Source of the DNA: CAIWHR01 sp963843595
Lineage (GTDB): Bacteria > Pseudomonadota > Gammaproteobacteria > Burkholderiales > Casimicrobiaceae
Length of the DNA: 64,000 nt
Assembly: GCA_963843595.1 (NCBI GenBank)
Contig: CAWJLG010000015.1
Span: 186,001-250,000, forward strand
Reading direction: 5' to 3'
The position numbers were made by a program, and so were the translations under genes. Below are positions 8,179-16,005 of the stretch, one piece after another. The notes under the pieces are model-generated. The model saw only the letters and a list, made by a program, of their open reading frames with translations, ran no database searches and was not told where the DNA came from. Positions within the stretch are counted from its first letter, which is position 1, and every line of letters starts with the position of its first letter.

Positions 8179-9126
8179 TCACTTGATGAAGCGCGTGTCG
8201 ATCGTCGTGGCCACGTCGGGAATCGTCTTGATGATGCCGATCTCGAGCAGCAGGTCGGCCGCTTCCTTGCTGAACTGCTGCAGCTCGCCGGCGAAGAATT
8301 TCTGGTTCGCCGCCTTGTCCTGCCAGCGGAGGTATTTCGCCGAGTTCTCGAACTGCTCGCCGCTCTGCTTGACGTCGGCCCCCATGATCTCGTAGCTCTT
8401 CTTCGGGTCGCGCGTGATCATTTCCAGCGCCTCGAAATAGCTGTTGGCGAGCGCCTGGGCGGCCTTGGGGTTGTCCGCGAGGAACTTCGGCGTGCAGCCG
8501 AAGGTGTCCATGATCATCGGATAGTCGAGCGTGGTCGCGATGATCTTGCCGGCCTGCGGATTCGAGCGCACCGTCGAGAGGTAAGGCTCATAGGTCATCG
8601 CGGCGTCGTTCTGGCCGGCGACGAAGGCCTGCGCGGCGGCGGCCGGCTCGAGGTTGACGACGGTGACGTCCTTCACCGACAGCCCGTTCTTCTTGAGGAA
8701 CCAGGCGAGCGTGAAGTACGGCGCGGTGCCCGGTGAGGAGGCGGCGACGGTCTTTCCCTTGAGGTCCGCGATCTTCGCGATGTTGTTGCGCACGGCCATG
8801 CCGTCGGCGCCGTAGCTCTTGTCCATCTGGAAGATCTGCTTCGTGGCCACGCCGTTCGCGTTCCACACGATCCAGGTCTCGACGGTCGTCGCCGCGCACT
8901 GAACGTCGCCGGAGGCGATCGCGAGGTGTCGGTCCTTTTGCGGGATCTTCTTCAGGTCGACGTCGAGTCCGTTCCTCTTGAAGATCCCGGCCTCCTTCGC
9001 GAGCGTGAGTGGGGCGAAGCCGGTCCAGCCGGAGTAGCCGACGGCGATTTTGGTGTCCTGGGCGACGGCGGGAAGCGCCGACGCGATGAGGGCGGCAGCG
9101 GCCGCGGCGACGAGGGACTTGCGCAT
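8179..9126 (-). CDS. ABC transporter substrate-binding protein (NMT1/SsuA-like)
   Basis: This is the periplasmic binding protein of the importer. It has 315 residues with a Sec signal peptide MRKSLVAAAAAALIASALPA cut near AVAQ, followed by an NMT1/SsuA-type fold (KIAVGYSGWTGFAPLTLAKE, then GLDVDLKKI and GDVQCAATTVETW). Start ATG at 9126 follows a GGAGAT ribosome-binding site. It is the first gene of the set and is transcribed away from hutD across a 124-base divergent promoter region. That placement hints that the transported compound could relate to histidine degradation, but this is inference only. Confidence 0.86.
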   Translation of the reverse strand: MRKSLVAAAAAALIASALPAVAQDTKIAVGYSGWTGFAPLTLAKEAGIFKRNGLDVDLKKIPQKDRHLAIASGDVQCAATTVETWIVWNANGVATKQIFQMDKSYGADGMAVRNNIAKIADLKGKTVAASSPGTAPYFTLAWFLKKNGLSVKDVTVVNLEPAAAAQAFVAGQNDAAMTYEPYLSTVRSNPQAGKIIATTLDYPMIMDTFGCTPKFLADNPKAAQALANSYFEALEMITRDPKKSYEIMGADVKQSGEQFENSAKYLRWQDKAANQKFFAGELQQFSKEAADLLLEIGIIKTIPDVATTIDTRFIK

Positions 9127-9182
9127 GGGATCTCCGTGGAAGGCGAGGGGTAACTGCAGGAATCTAGGGGTCGGGGCCGCGG

Positions 9183-9212
9183 CTGTCAATGCGCGGGCGT
9201 ACCCACTACAAT
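9183..9212 (+). promoter_or_regulatory. Candidate sigma70 promoter for the hut operon
   Basis: CTGTCA (9183-9188, 4 of 6 to the -35 consensus) is separated by 18 bases from TACAAT (9207-9212, 5 of 6 to the -10 consensus). Transcription would begin near 9219, about 30 bases before the hutD start. It lies in the divergent region shared with the ABC transporter. I saw no clear HutC-type operator. Confidence 0.45.
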
Positions 9213-9250
9213 CGCGGGCGAACGCACGCGCGTCTGTGCGCCGTCCGGAC

Positions 9251-9841
9251 ATGCATCGCATCCTCACTCCCGCCGACTACCGCCCGATGCCGTGGAAGAA
9301 CGGTGGCGGCAACACGACCGAAATCGCAACGTACCCTGCCGGTGCCGATCTGCGGTCGTTCGACTGGCGCGTCAGCGTGGCCGACGTCGCGGCCGACGGC
9401 CCCTTCTCCCGGTTTCCCGGCGTCGATCGCATTCTGGTGCTGCTCTCGGGCGCGGGCATACGGCTGTCGGGCGCGGGCCACGACGCCGACCTTCGTTCGC
9501 CATTCGAGCCTTACGGCTTCAGCGGGGACGACGCCGTCGACGGACTGCTCGTCGCCGGGCCGGTGCGGGATTTCAATCTGATGGTTCGGCGCCGGCGGGC
9601 GCGAGGAAACGTGACGGTGGTGCGTGCGGCCGGCGGCATGGTGCGGGCCGCACGATTCCGGCTCTGCTACGCCGCTGCCGGTGCGCACGAATGCCTCCTT
9701 CCGGGCCACGCTCCGCTGGCCGTCACGGAAGGGGCGGCGCTTCTGGTCGAAGCCGACGACGACGGATCCGCCGCGGGGCTCGTCGTGAATCCGGTTGGCG
9801 CCGCCGCGGTCGCGCTGATCGCAGTCATCGACATCGGATGA
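9251..9841 (+). CDS. hutD: HutD/Ves family protein of histidine utilisation
   Basis: HutD is a cupin-like protein found in hut operons; in Pseudomonas it is proposed to restrain the level of hut induction. The 196-residue product starts MHRILTPADYRPMPWKNGGG, a hallmark of the family, with NTTEIATYP next and DFNLMVRR near residue 110. Start ATG at 9251 gives this conserved N-terminus; upstream extension is not conserved. Its stop overlaps the hutF start (ATGA), so it leads a coupled hutD-hutF-hutI-hutG operon. Confidence 0.88.
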   Translation: MHRILTPADYRPMPWKNGGGNTTEIATYPAGADLRSFDWRVSVADVAADGPFSRFPGVDRILVLLSGAGIRLSGAGHDADLRSPFEPYGFSGDDAVDGLLVAGPVRDFNLMVRRRRARGNVTVVRAAGGMVRAARFRLCYAAAGAHECLLPGHAPLAVTEGAALLVEADDDGSAAGLVVNPVGAAAVALIAVIDIG

Positions 9842-11193
9842 AGCTGCACGCCGCCGACGCCTTGCTGCCGTGCGGCTGGGCCCGGGACGTTCTGCTCGAG
9901 ATCGCGGCGGACGGACGCCTCGCGGCTGTCACGTCTGGCGTTCCGCGCGACGGCGCCGAGCGCGCGGCCGGTCCGGTGATTCCGGGGATGCCCAATCTCC
10001 ATTCGCACGCGTTCCAGCGCGCGCTGGCCGGCCGCACGGGCGGCGTACGCGCTGGCGGCGACAGCTTCTGGACCTGGCGGGACGCGATGTACGCGTTTCT
10101 CGATCGCGTCGACGCGGATGCGTTCGAGGCCATCGCCGGGCAGGCCTATGTCGAGATGCTGAAAGCGGGTTACACCGGGATCGCCGAGTTCCATTACGTG
10201 CATCACGATCCGCGCGGAGCGCAATATGCGGATCCGGCAGAGCTTGCGTTGCGGATCGTCGCCGCGGCGCGCGCGTCCGGCATTGCGTTGACGCTGCTGC
10301 CCGTGTTCTACGCGCATTCCGGATTCGGCGGCCAGGCGCCGACGGCCCCGCAGCGGAGGTTCGTCCACTCGGTGGAGTCGTTCGCGCGGCTGGTGTCGCG
10401 GTTGACGATCGCCTGCAATGCACACGGTGAACGGATTGGCGTCGCGCCCCACAGCCTGCGTGCGGTGACGCCGGAGGAACTCGCGGCCGTCGCGGCACTG
10501 GCCCCGGGCGGCCCGATCCACATCCATGCCGCGGAGCAGGCGCGGGAAGTCACCGATTGCCTCGCCTGGAGCGGGCTGCGGCCGGTCGAGTGGCTGCTCG
10601 CGCACCATGCGCTCGACGGTCGCTGGTGCATCGTGCACGCCACGCATCTCGTACCCGACGAAACCACTCGCCTCGCCGCGAGCGGCGCCGTCGCCGGTAT
10701 CGCGCCAACCACCGAAGCGGACCTCGGCGACGGTACCTTCGCCGCCCGCGCCTGGCTCGATGCGCACGGTCGCCTGGGCGTGGGGAGCGATTCGAATACC
10801 GTGATCGATCCGTTCGCGGAGCTGCGTCAGCTCGAGTGGTCGCAGCGACTCGCCGCGTTGACACGCAACGTCCTCGCCGCGGACGGCGCAACGGTAGGCG
10901 AGTCGCTGTATGCGGCGGCCGCGGCCGGCGGTGCGCAGGCGCTCCTGCAGCCGGCCGGCCGGATCGCGCCCGGGTTGCGCGCCGATTTCGTGGTCCTCGA
11001 CACCGACGACCCGGCGCTCGCGGAGCAGACGCCAGCGACGCTGCTCGATGCGGCGATCTTCGGTCCGTGCCGGCGTCCGGTGCGCGACGTGATGGTCGGC
11101 GGGCGCTGGGTGGTTCGCGACGGGCACCATGCGCGCGAAGCCGAGACGCTCGCGCGATTCCGGTCGGCGCTGCGTCGCTGTTTCGCAGGGTGA
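9838..11193 (+). CDS. hutF: Formimidoylglutamate deiminase
   Basis: HutF hydrolyses N-formimino-L-glutamate to N-formyl-L-glutamate and ammonia. It is a zinc amidohydrolase of 451 residues, the expected length. Visible metal and active-site motifs are NLHSHAFQRAL (H55, H57), APHSLRAV, IHIHAAEQ (about 227-234), VHATHL and GSDSNTVIDPFAELR near residue 315. The start overlaps the hutD stop by four bases. With HutG it makes the two-step route from formiminoglutamate to glutamate. The first enzymes HutH and HutU are not in the window. Confidence 0.93.
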   Translation: MKLHAADALLPCGWARDVLLEIAADGRLAAVTSGVPRDGAERAAGPVIPGMPNLHSHAFQRALAGRTGGVRAGGDSFWTWRDAMYAFLDRVDADAFEAIAGQAYVEMLKAGYTGIAEFHYVHHDPRGAQYADPAELALRIVAAARASGIALTLLPVFYAHSGFGGQAPTAPQRRFVHSVESFARLVSRLTIACNAHGERIGVAPHSLRAVTPEELAAVAALAPGGPIHIHAAEQAREVTDCLAWSGLRPVEWLLAHHALDGRWCIVHATHLVPDETTRLAASGAVAGIAPTTEADLGDGTFAARAWLDAHGRLGVGSDSNTVIDPFAELRQLEWSQRLAALTRNVLAADGATVGESLYAAAAAGGAQALLQPAGRIAPGLRADFVVLDTDDPALAEQTPATLLDAAIFGPCRRPVRDVMVGGRWVVRDGHHAREAETLARFRSALRRCFAG

Positions 11194-11200
11194 CGTGCCG

Positions 11201-12433
11201 ATGGCCGGTCCCAGATTCGACCTCTTGATCACCGATGCCCATCTGGCCACGATGGCCGGTGGGGAACCCTGCGGCGTTGTCCGCGAGGGTGCGCTGACGA
11301 TCAACGGCGGCCGCATCGCATGGGTCGGGCCGCGGGCCGCATTGCCGCGCGATGCCGTCGCGACGCGCACCCTCGACGCTGGTGGCCGCTGGCTCACACC
11401 CGGACTCGTCGACTGTCACACGCATCTCGTCTACGCCGGCAATCGCGCGCACGAGTTCGCGGCACGGCTCGAAGGAGCGACGTACGCGGACATCGCGAAG
11501 GCGGGCGGCGGCATCAATGCGACCGTGCGCGCGACCCGCGCAGCGACGGACGACGAACTTGCGGCGGCGAGCCGTCCAAGACTGGCGGCGCTGGCCGCCG
11601 AGGGTGTCACCACGGTCGAGATCAAGTCCGGCTACGGGCTCGCCACAGCGGCCGAAGCTCGGCAACTGCGGACGGCGCGGCGCCTCGGCGCCGAAACCGG
11701 CGTCGACGTGCGGACAACGCTGCTGGCGGCGCACGCGGTCCCGGAGGAATTCTCCGGACGCGCCGACGATTACATCGATCTCGTCTGCCGGGAGACGATC
11801 CCCGCGGCGGCCCGCGAGGGACTGGCCGATGCCGTCGACGCGTTCTGCGAGACGGTCGGCTTCACGCCGGCGCAGACGCGGCGCGTTTTCACCGCGGCGC
11901 GGGCGCACGGTTTGCGCGTCAAGCTCCATGCCGACCAGCTGTCCGACACCGGCGGGGCCGCCCTTGCCGCCGAATTCGGTGCGCTGTCGGCCGATCATCT
12001 CGAATACGCGAACGAGACCGGCGTCGCGGCACTGGCGCGCGCAGGGTCCGTCGCCGTGCTGCTTCCGGGCGCGTACTACGCGTTGCGCGAGACGCAGCTG
12101 CCGCCGGTGGCGGCGATGCGCGCCTACGGACTGCGGATGGCCGTGGCCACCGACTGCAATCCGGGCACGTCGCCGGTGACTTCGCTGTTGCTGATGCTGA
12201 ACATGGCATGCACGCTGTTCGGTCTGACGCCGGCCGAGGCGCTCGCCGGTGCCACGGTGCACGCAGCACGGGCGCTCGGACTCGACGATCGTGGAACGCT
12301 CGCACCAGGACAGCGCGCGGACCTCGTGCTGTGGGACATCGCGGAACCTGCCGAGTTGGCGTACCGTATAGGGGCCAATCCCTGCGCCGGTATCGTCCGT
12401 GGAGGAGACGTGATCGAATGGCCCAAGGCATGA
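11201..12433 (+). CDS. hutI: Imidazolonepropionase
   Basis: HutI opens the ring of 4-imidazolone-5-propionate to give formiminoglutamate, the substrate of HutF. The 410-residue amidohydrolase carries the metal motif DCHTHLVYAGNRAHEF (H73, H75), TTVEIKSGYGL, LLAAHAVPEEF, KLHADQLSDTGG, ADHLEY and the metal aspartate in ATDCNPGTSP. Start ATG at 11201 lies 7 bases after the hutF stop; a GTG six bases earlier is an alternative. It overlaps hutG at the 3' end. Confidence 0.95.
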   Translation: MAGPRFDLLITDAHLATMAGGEPCGVVREGALTINGGRIAWVGPRAALPRDAVATRTLDAGGRWLTPGLVDCHTHLVYAGNRAHEFAARLEGATYADIAKAGGGINATVRATRAATDDELAAASRPRLAALAAEGVTTVEIKSGYGLATAAEARQLRTARRLGAETGVDVRTTLLAAHAVPEEFSGRADDYIDLVCRETIPAAAREGLADAVDAFCETVGFTPAQTRRVFTAARAHGLRVKLHADQLSDTGGAALAAEFGALSADHLEYANETGVAALARAGSVAVLLPGAYYALRETQLPPVAAMRAYGLRMAVATDCNPGTSPVTSLLLMLNMACTLFGLTPAEALAGATVHAARALGLDDRGTLAPGQRADLVLWDIAEPAELAYRIGANPCAGIVRGGDVIEWPKA

Positions 12434-13221
12434 CGCTGTTTCATCTGCATCGCGGCGAGACCGCTGTCGTCGTCGATGTCCCGCATGCCGGAACGCTGCT
12501 GCCGTCCGACATCGCCGCGCGGATGACGCTCGCGGCGTGCGAGGTACCGGATACCGACTGGCACGTCGACAAACTGTGGGCGTTCGCGCGCGATGCCGGT
12601 GCGTCGCTGATGGTCGCCACGCATTCGCGCTACGTCGCGGATCTCAACCGCGACCCCTCGGGCGCCGCACTCTATCCGGGGGCCGACAACACCGAGCTGT
12701 GCCCGACGCGCACCTTCGACAATGCGCCGGTCTATCGCGAGGGCGAGGCGCCGGAGCCGGCCGAGGTCGCGGCGCGGCGCACGGCGTATTTCGATCCTTA
12801 CCACGCTGCGCTCGCGGCGGAGATCGAGCGGGTCCGCCTGCGCCACGGCCACGTCGTTCTCGTCGACGGACACTCCATCCGCAGCGAGGTCCCGCGGTTC
12901 TTCGCCGGACGGCTGCCCGATCTCAACCTCGGCACCGCGGACGGCGCGAGCTGCGCGCCGGCGGTGCAGGCGATCGCCGTCGGCGCGCTCGCTGCCGCCC
13001 GCGATTTTTCCGGAGTCGTCAACGGCCGCTTCAAGGGAGGCTACGTGACCCGGCACTACGGCGACCCCGGACGCCGCGTTCATGCGCTGCAGCTCGAGAT
13101 CGCGCAGCGCTGCTACATGGACGAGATGCCCCGGTGGCGCTGGGATGCCGCGCGTGCCGCGCCGCTCGTCGCGGTGCTCGCGTCCCTCGTCGAGGCGCTC
13201 CTCGCCTGGCGGCCGGGCTGA
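12430..13221 (+). CDS. hutG: N-formylglutamate deformylase
   Basis: HutG hydrolyses N-formyl-L-glutamate to glutamate and formate, the last step of this hut branch. The product has 263 residues from MTLFHLHRGETAVVVDVPHA. Motifs include PHAGTLLP, DTDWHVDKLW, SRYVADLNRDP, LVDGHSIRSEVPRFF and HALQLEIAQRCYMDE, typical of the FGase family. The ATG at 12430 overlaps the hutI stop as ATGA. An in-frame ATG at 12418 would add four residues and cannot be excluded. Confidence 0.93.
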   Translation: MTLFHLHRGETAVVVDVPHAGTLLPSDIAARMTLAACEVPDTDWHVDKLWAFARDAGASLMVATHSRYVADLNRDPSGAALYPGADNTELCPTRTFDNAPVYREGEAPEPAEVAARRTAYFDPYHAALAAEIERVRLRHGHVVLVDGHSIRSEVPRFFAGRLPDLNLGTADGASCAPAVQAIAVGALAAARDFSGVVNGRFKGGYVTRHYGDPGRRVHALQLEIAQRCYMDEMPRWRWDAARAAPLVAVLASLVEALLAWRPG

Positions 13222-13225
13222 CGCG

Positions 13226-13531
13226 ATGATCCGCTTCTACACCGCGCGCTTCCGCTACGACGCCTATCTCCTCGCCGACCGGTTGAATCAGGCCGGCATT
13301 CGCGCCCACGTCTTCAACGAGCACGCGTCGAGCATCGTCGGCGACGTACCGCCCGATGTGGCGCAACCGCAGGTCTGGCTGGAACGCGAGCGGGATCGCG
13401 AGCGCGCCGAGATCCTGCTGCGCACGATCGAAGCCGACGCCGCGCGCGTCGGCAACCACCATTGCGCCGCCTGCGGGGAGGACTCGCCGCCGGCGTTCGA
13501 TCTGTGCTGGAAGTGCGGCGCCTCGTTGTAG
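13226..13531 (+). CDS. DUF2007-type protein with C-terminal zinc ribbon
   Basis: This 101-residue protein begins MIRFYTARFRYDAYLLADRL. That is the DUF2007 fold (a small signal-transducing-like alpha/beta domain in which QAGIRAHVFNEH and PQVWLERERDRERAEIL are typical). It ends with a two-pair cysteine knuckle, CAACGEDSPPAFDLCWKCGA (about 80-99), likely binding zinc. It starts four bases after the hutG stop and is probably cotranscribed, although nothing links its function to histidine. Its role is unknown. Confidence 0.78.
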   Translation: MIRFYTARFRYDAYLLADRLNQAGIRAHVFNEHASSIVGDVPPDVAQPQVWLERERDRERAEILLRTIEADAARVGNHHCAACGEDSPPAFDLCWKCGASL

Positions 13532-13589
13532 GCGGGCACCCGCGCGTTGCCGCCGGGCAGGCGTCCCAGGCACAAGGGGGAGGGGCCGC

Positions 13590-14975
13590 TTACCGGCCTG
13601 AAAGACCGGCGTGCACCGCATCGGCGGCCGCATGGGCCGACTTGATGCAGTCGCCGACCGCCACACCACCGCGATAGTTCGCGCAGAAGCGCAGGCCCGG
13701 CAGCGCGGTTTCCGTCTCGGCGAGCTTGAGCAGCCGGTCGAGGTGGCCGAGGTCGTATTGCGGAATCGCCTGTGGCCAGCGGACGATCTCGTGCCACTGC
13801 GCAGCGGGTCCCGCACCGACGAGCGCCGTGAGCTCGGACGCGACATTGGCGGCGAGAACGTCGTCGGGCAGGCTGACCATCTCGGGATTGCGCCGCCCGC
13901 CGACGAACGTCGTGAGCAACACCATGCCTTCCGGCGCCCGTCCGGGGAACATGCTGCTCGAGAACAGCGTGCCGAGCATCACGCGCTTTTCCTTGCGCGG
14001 GACCAGGAAGCCGAACCCGGCGAGCGAGTGGGCCACGTCGGCGCGCCGGTAGGCGCTCGCGACGATCGCGACCGGCGCGTATTCGATCGCCATCAGCGCG
14101 CTCGCAGCCGTCGGGGCCAGTGCCGCGATCATCCCCGCGGCCGGATGCGCGGGCACCGCGAGGATGACGGCGCGTGCGCGACGCACGATCGGCGCGCCGT
14201 CGCGGGTGCCTTCGGCGACGAACGTGCCGTCGCGCTCGCGTGCGAGTCGTTGCACCGTCACGCCCACCGCGACGCGATCGACCGCCTTGGCGAGTGCCGC
14301 GGGGAGCGTGTGCATCCCGGACTTGAATGAAAACGTCTTGGCGATGTTCTTCCCCTGCTCCGGATTCTTCCTGCGCTCGCGCGCGCCGAGGATCTGACCC
14401 TTGATCAGGCTGCCGAATTTCTGCTCGAGGGCGGCCAGGCGCGGGAAGGCCGCCGGGACCGAAATGCGCTCGGGGTCCCCGGCGTAGATGCCCGCGACGA
14501 ACGGATCGATCGCGTAGTCGAGGAACTCGGTGCCGAGGCGCCGGCGTACGAACGCGGCGATCGATTCCTCGACTGACGGCGGCAGGGGCCTCACGAAGGG
14601 CTCGCGCAACAGCCGCAGCTTCGCGCCGAAGGAGAACGCGGGGGTCGTGAAGAACGCGCCCGGTGACGTCGGCAGCGCGACCAGCCGCCCTTCGCGCACG
14701 ATGAAGCGCGTGGCGGCGACCGCGGCGGCGTCGGCGCGTTCGGCGGCGATGCCGAGATCCGTCAGCAGCGCGTTGATGAGCGGCGTCGTGTCGAGGGTAC
14801 TGTTCGGGCCGGTCTCGTAGAGGCAACCGTCGCGATGGCGGGTATTCATCACGCCGCCGGGCACGCGGCCCGCATCGAGCACGTCGACCGTCGCGCCGCG
14901 CTGCTGCAGCCGGTACGCGGCCGTCAGCCCCGAGATTCCCGCGCCGACCACCAGCACATCGACATCCGTTGCCAT
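13590..14975 (-). CDS. hemG: Protoporphyrinogen oxidase, FAD-dependent (HemY/PPO type)
   Basis: This enzyme oxidises protoporphyrinogen IX to protoporphyrin IX, the penultimate step of heme synthesis. The 461-residue flavoprotein has an N-terminal FAD motif VVGAGISGLTAAYRL (about 9-23), the PPO-type MNTRHRDGCLYETGPNSTLD, EESIAAFVRRRLGTEFLDYA, and a C-terminal FAD-contact segment ANYRGGVAVGDCIKS. It is the oxygen- or quinone-linked type rather than HemG flavodoxin or HemJ. The CcmI-like gene lies 14 bases upstream on the same strand, so heme synthesis and cytochrome c maturation functions are adjacent. Confidence 0.88.
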   Translation of the reverse strand: MATDVDVLVVGAGISGLTAAYRLQQRGATVDVLDAGRVPGGVMNTRHRDGCLYETGPNSTLDTTPLINALLTDLGIAAERADAAAVAATRFIVREGRLVALPTSPGAFFTTPAFSFGAKLRLLREPFVRPLPPSVEESIAAFVRRRLGTEFLDYAIDPFVAGIYAGDPERISVPAAFPRLAALEQKFGSLIKGQILGARERRKNPEQGKNIAKTFSFKSGMHTLPAALAKAVDRVAVGVTVQRLARERDGTFVAEGTRDGAPIVRRARAVILAVPAHPAAGMIAALAPTAASALMAIEYAPVAIVASAYRRADVAHSLAGFGFLVPRKEKRVMLGTLFSSSMFPGRAPEGMVLLTTFVGGRRNPEMVSLPDDVLAANVASELTALVGAGPAAQWHEIVRWPQAIPQYDLGHLDRLLKLAETETALPGLRFCANYRGGVAVGDCIKSAHAAADAVHAGLSGR

Positions 14976-14989
14976 CGTGCCCCCTGCAT

Positions 14990-15862
14990 TCACCTGCGTC
15001 GGGTTTCGGGACCGGCCACGAGCGCCAACCGCTGCGCGCGTGCGATGGCGGCGGCGAGTTCGCGGTGGGCCGGCGCATCTGGCGGAATCCGCGCCAGCAG
15101 CGTCGACCAGTACTGCGCGGCTGCGTCGTAATCGCGCTGCTCGTAGGCGGCGCTGCCGGCCATTTCCAGCGCCTTCGGATGATCGGGATCGAGCGCCAGC
15201 GCACGCCCGATCAGCTCGCGCGGCTTGCCCGCGAGCGAGCCGCCCTGTGCCATGCCGAGCGCGTCTGCGTATTCGCACCAGATGGAGGGATCCGCGGCGA
15301 CCTTCGGCGTGGCGATGGCTCTTGCGTAGGCTTGCGCCGCGTCGCTGAACCGGTCGGCCTCGAAGTCGGTGCGCGCGAGCAATGTCCAGCCACGGCCGTC
15401 GCGCGGATTGCGCGCGAGGTGCCGTACGAGAGCGTCGCGCGCGGCAGGCGCATCCGCGGCCGACTCGGCGGCCGCGGATGCGGCGCGATTCGCGCTGAGC
15501 GCGTCGGGATCGCCGAAGACGGCGTACAGCCCGAAGGCGAACGCCGGCAGCGCGACGGCGATCGCGATCGACGCGGCGCGCGGCGAGACGGCGCCGGGCG
15601 CGCCCCGGGCGTCGTCGCCGGCCTCCGCGAGCAAGCGTCGCTCGACGTCGAGCTTCGCCTGCGCGAGTTCGTCGGCGGAGATTCGGCCCTCGGCATGCTC
15701 GCGGTCGAGCTCCTCGATCTCGCCCTGCATCAGCGCTGCGTTCATCGACGTGCGCGAGCGGATGCGTCCACCCACGGAAGCCGCGAACAGGCGTGGCAGC
15801 ACGAACGCCAGCGCACCGGCGGTCATCAGCGCTGCGATGATCCAGAAGGCGAGTGCATCCAT
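14990..15862 (-). CDS. CcmI-like TPR protein (second copy)
   Basis: CcmI is the membrane-anchored TPR chaperone that presents apocytochrome c to the heme lyase. This 290-residue protein starts MDALAFWIIAALMTAGALAF (one TM), then a coiled region with LMQGEIEELDREHAEGRISA, a second TM around residues 103-123, and TPR repeats (GRGWTLLARTDFEADRFSDA, then YADALGMAQGGSLAGKPREL). It resembles the other CcmI at 17938-19239 but lacks that protein's long C-terminal domain and is not next to a second ccmH. It may serve a subset of cytochromes. Start ATG at 15862 is preferred over an upstream in-frame ATG at 15898 because the TM anchor begins there. Confidence 0.8.
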   Translation of the reverse strand: MDALAFWIIAALMTAGALAFVLPRLFAASVGGRIRSRTSMNAALMQGEIEELDREHAEGRISADELAQAKLDVERRLLAEAGDDARGAPGAVSPRAASIAIAVALPAFAFGLYAVFGDPDALSANRAASAAAESAADAPAARDALVRHLARNPRDGRGWTLLARTDFEADRFSDAAQAYARAIATPKVAADPSIWCEYADALGMAQGGSLAGKPRELIGRALALDPDHPKALEMAGSAAYEQRDYDAAAQYWSTLLARIPPDAPAHRELAAAIARAQRLALVAGPETRRR

Positions 15863-15950
15863 GAACACGGCGCGCCGTGCGAAGTCGGCGGCGCCCATCC
15901 TTCCCGGTGCGCCGGCTCCAGCGAAGCCGCGTCAATTATGCGGTGGGACG

Positions 15951-15983
15951 GAAAGAAAAAGGCGAGGCAGCCGCCTCGCCTTT
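15951..15983 (-). terminator. Intrinsic terminator after the octaheme reductase gene
   Basis: Read on the minus strand, AAAGGCGAGGC, a GGCT loop and GCCTCGCCTTT form a perfect 11-base-pair stem, followed directly by a T-rich tail (TTCTTTC). It lies 22 bases beyond the reductase stop codon. Stem, loop and T-tract are all present, so this is one of the clearest terminators in the window. Confidence 0.85.
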
Positions 15984-16005
15984 GTCCGGGGTCAACCCCC
16001 GCGGG

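Noticed and set aside
9127..9250. HutC operator in the hut intergenic region
   Set aside because: I found no TGTATGTACATACA-like palindrome there.
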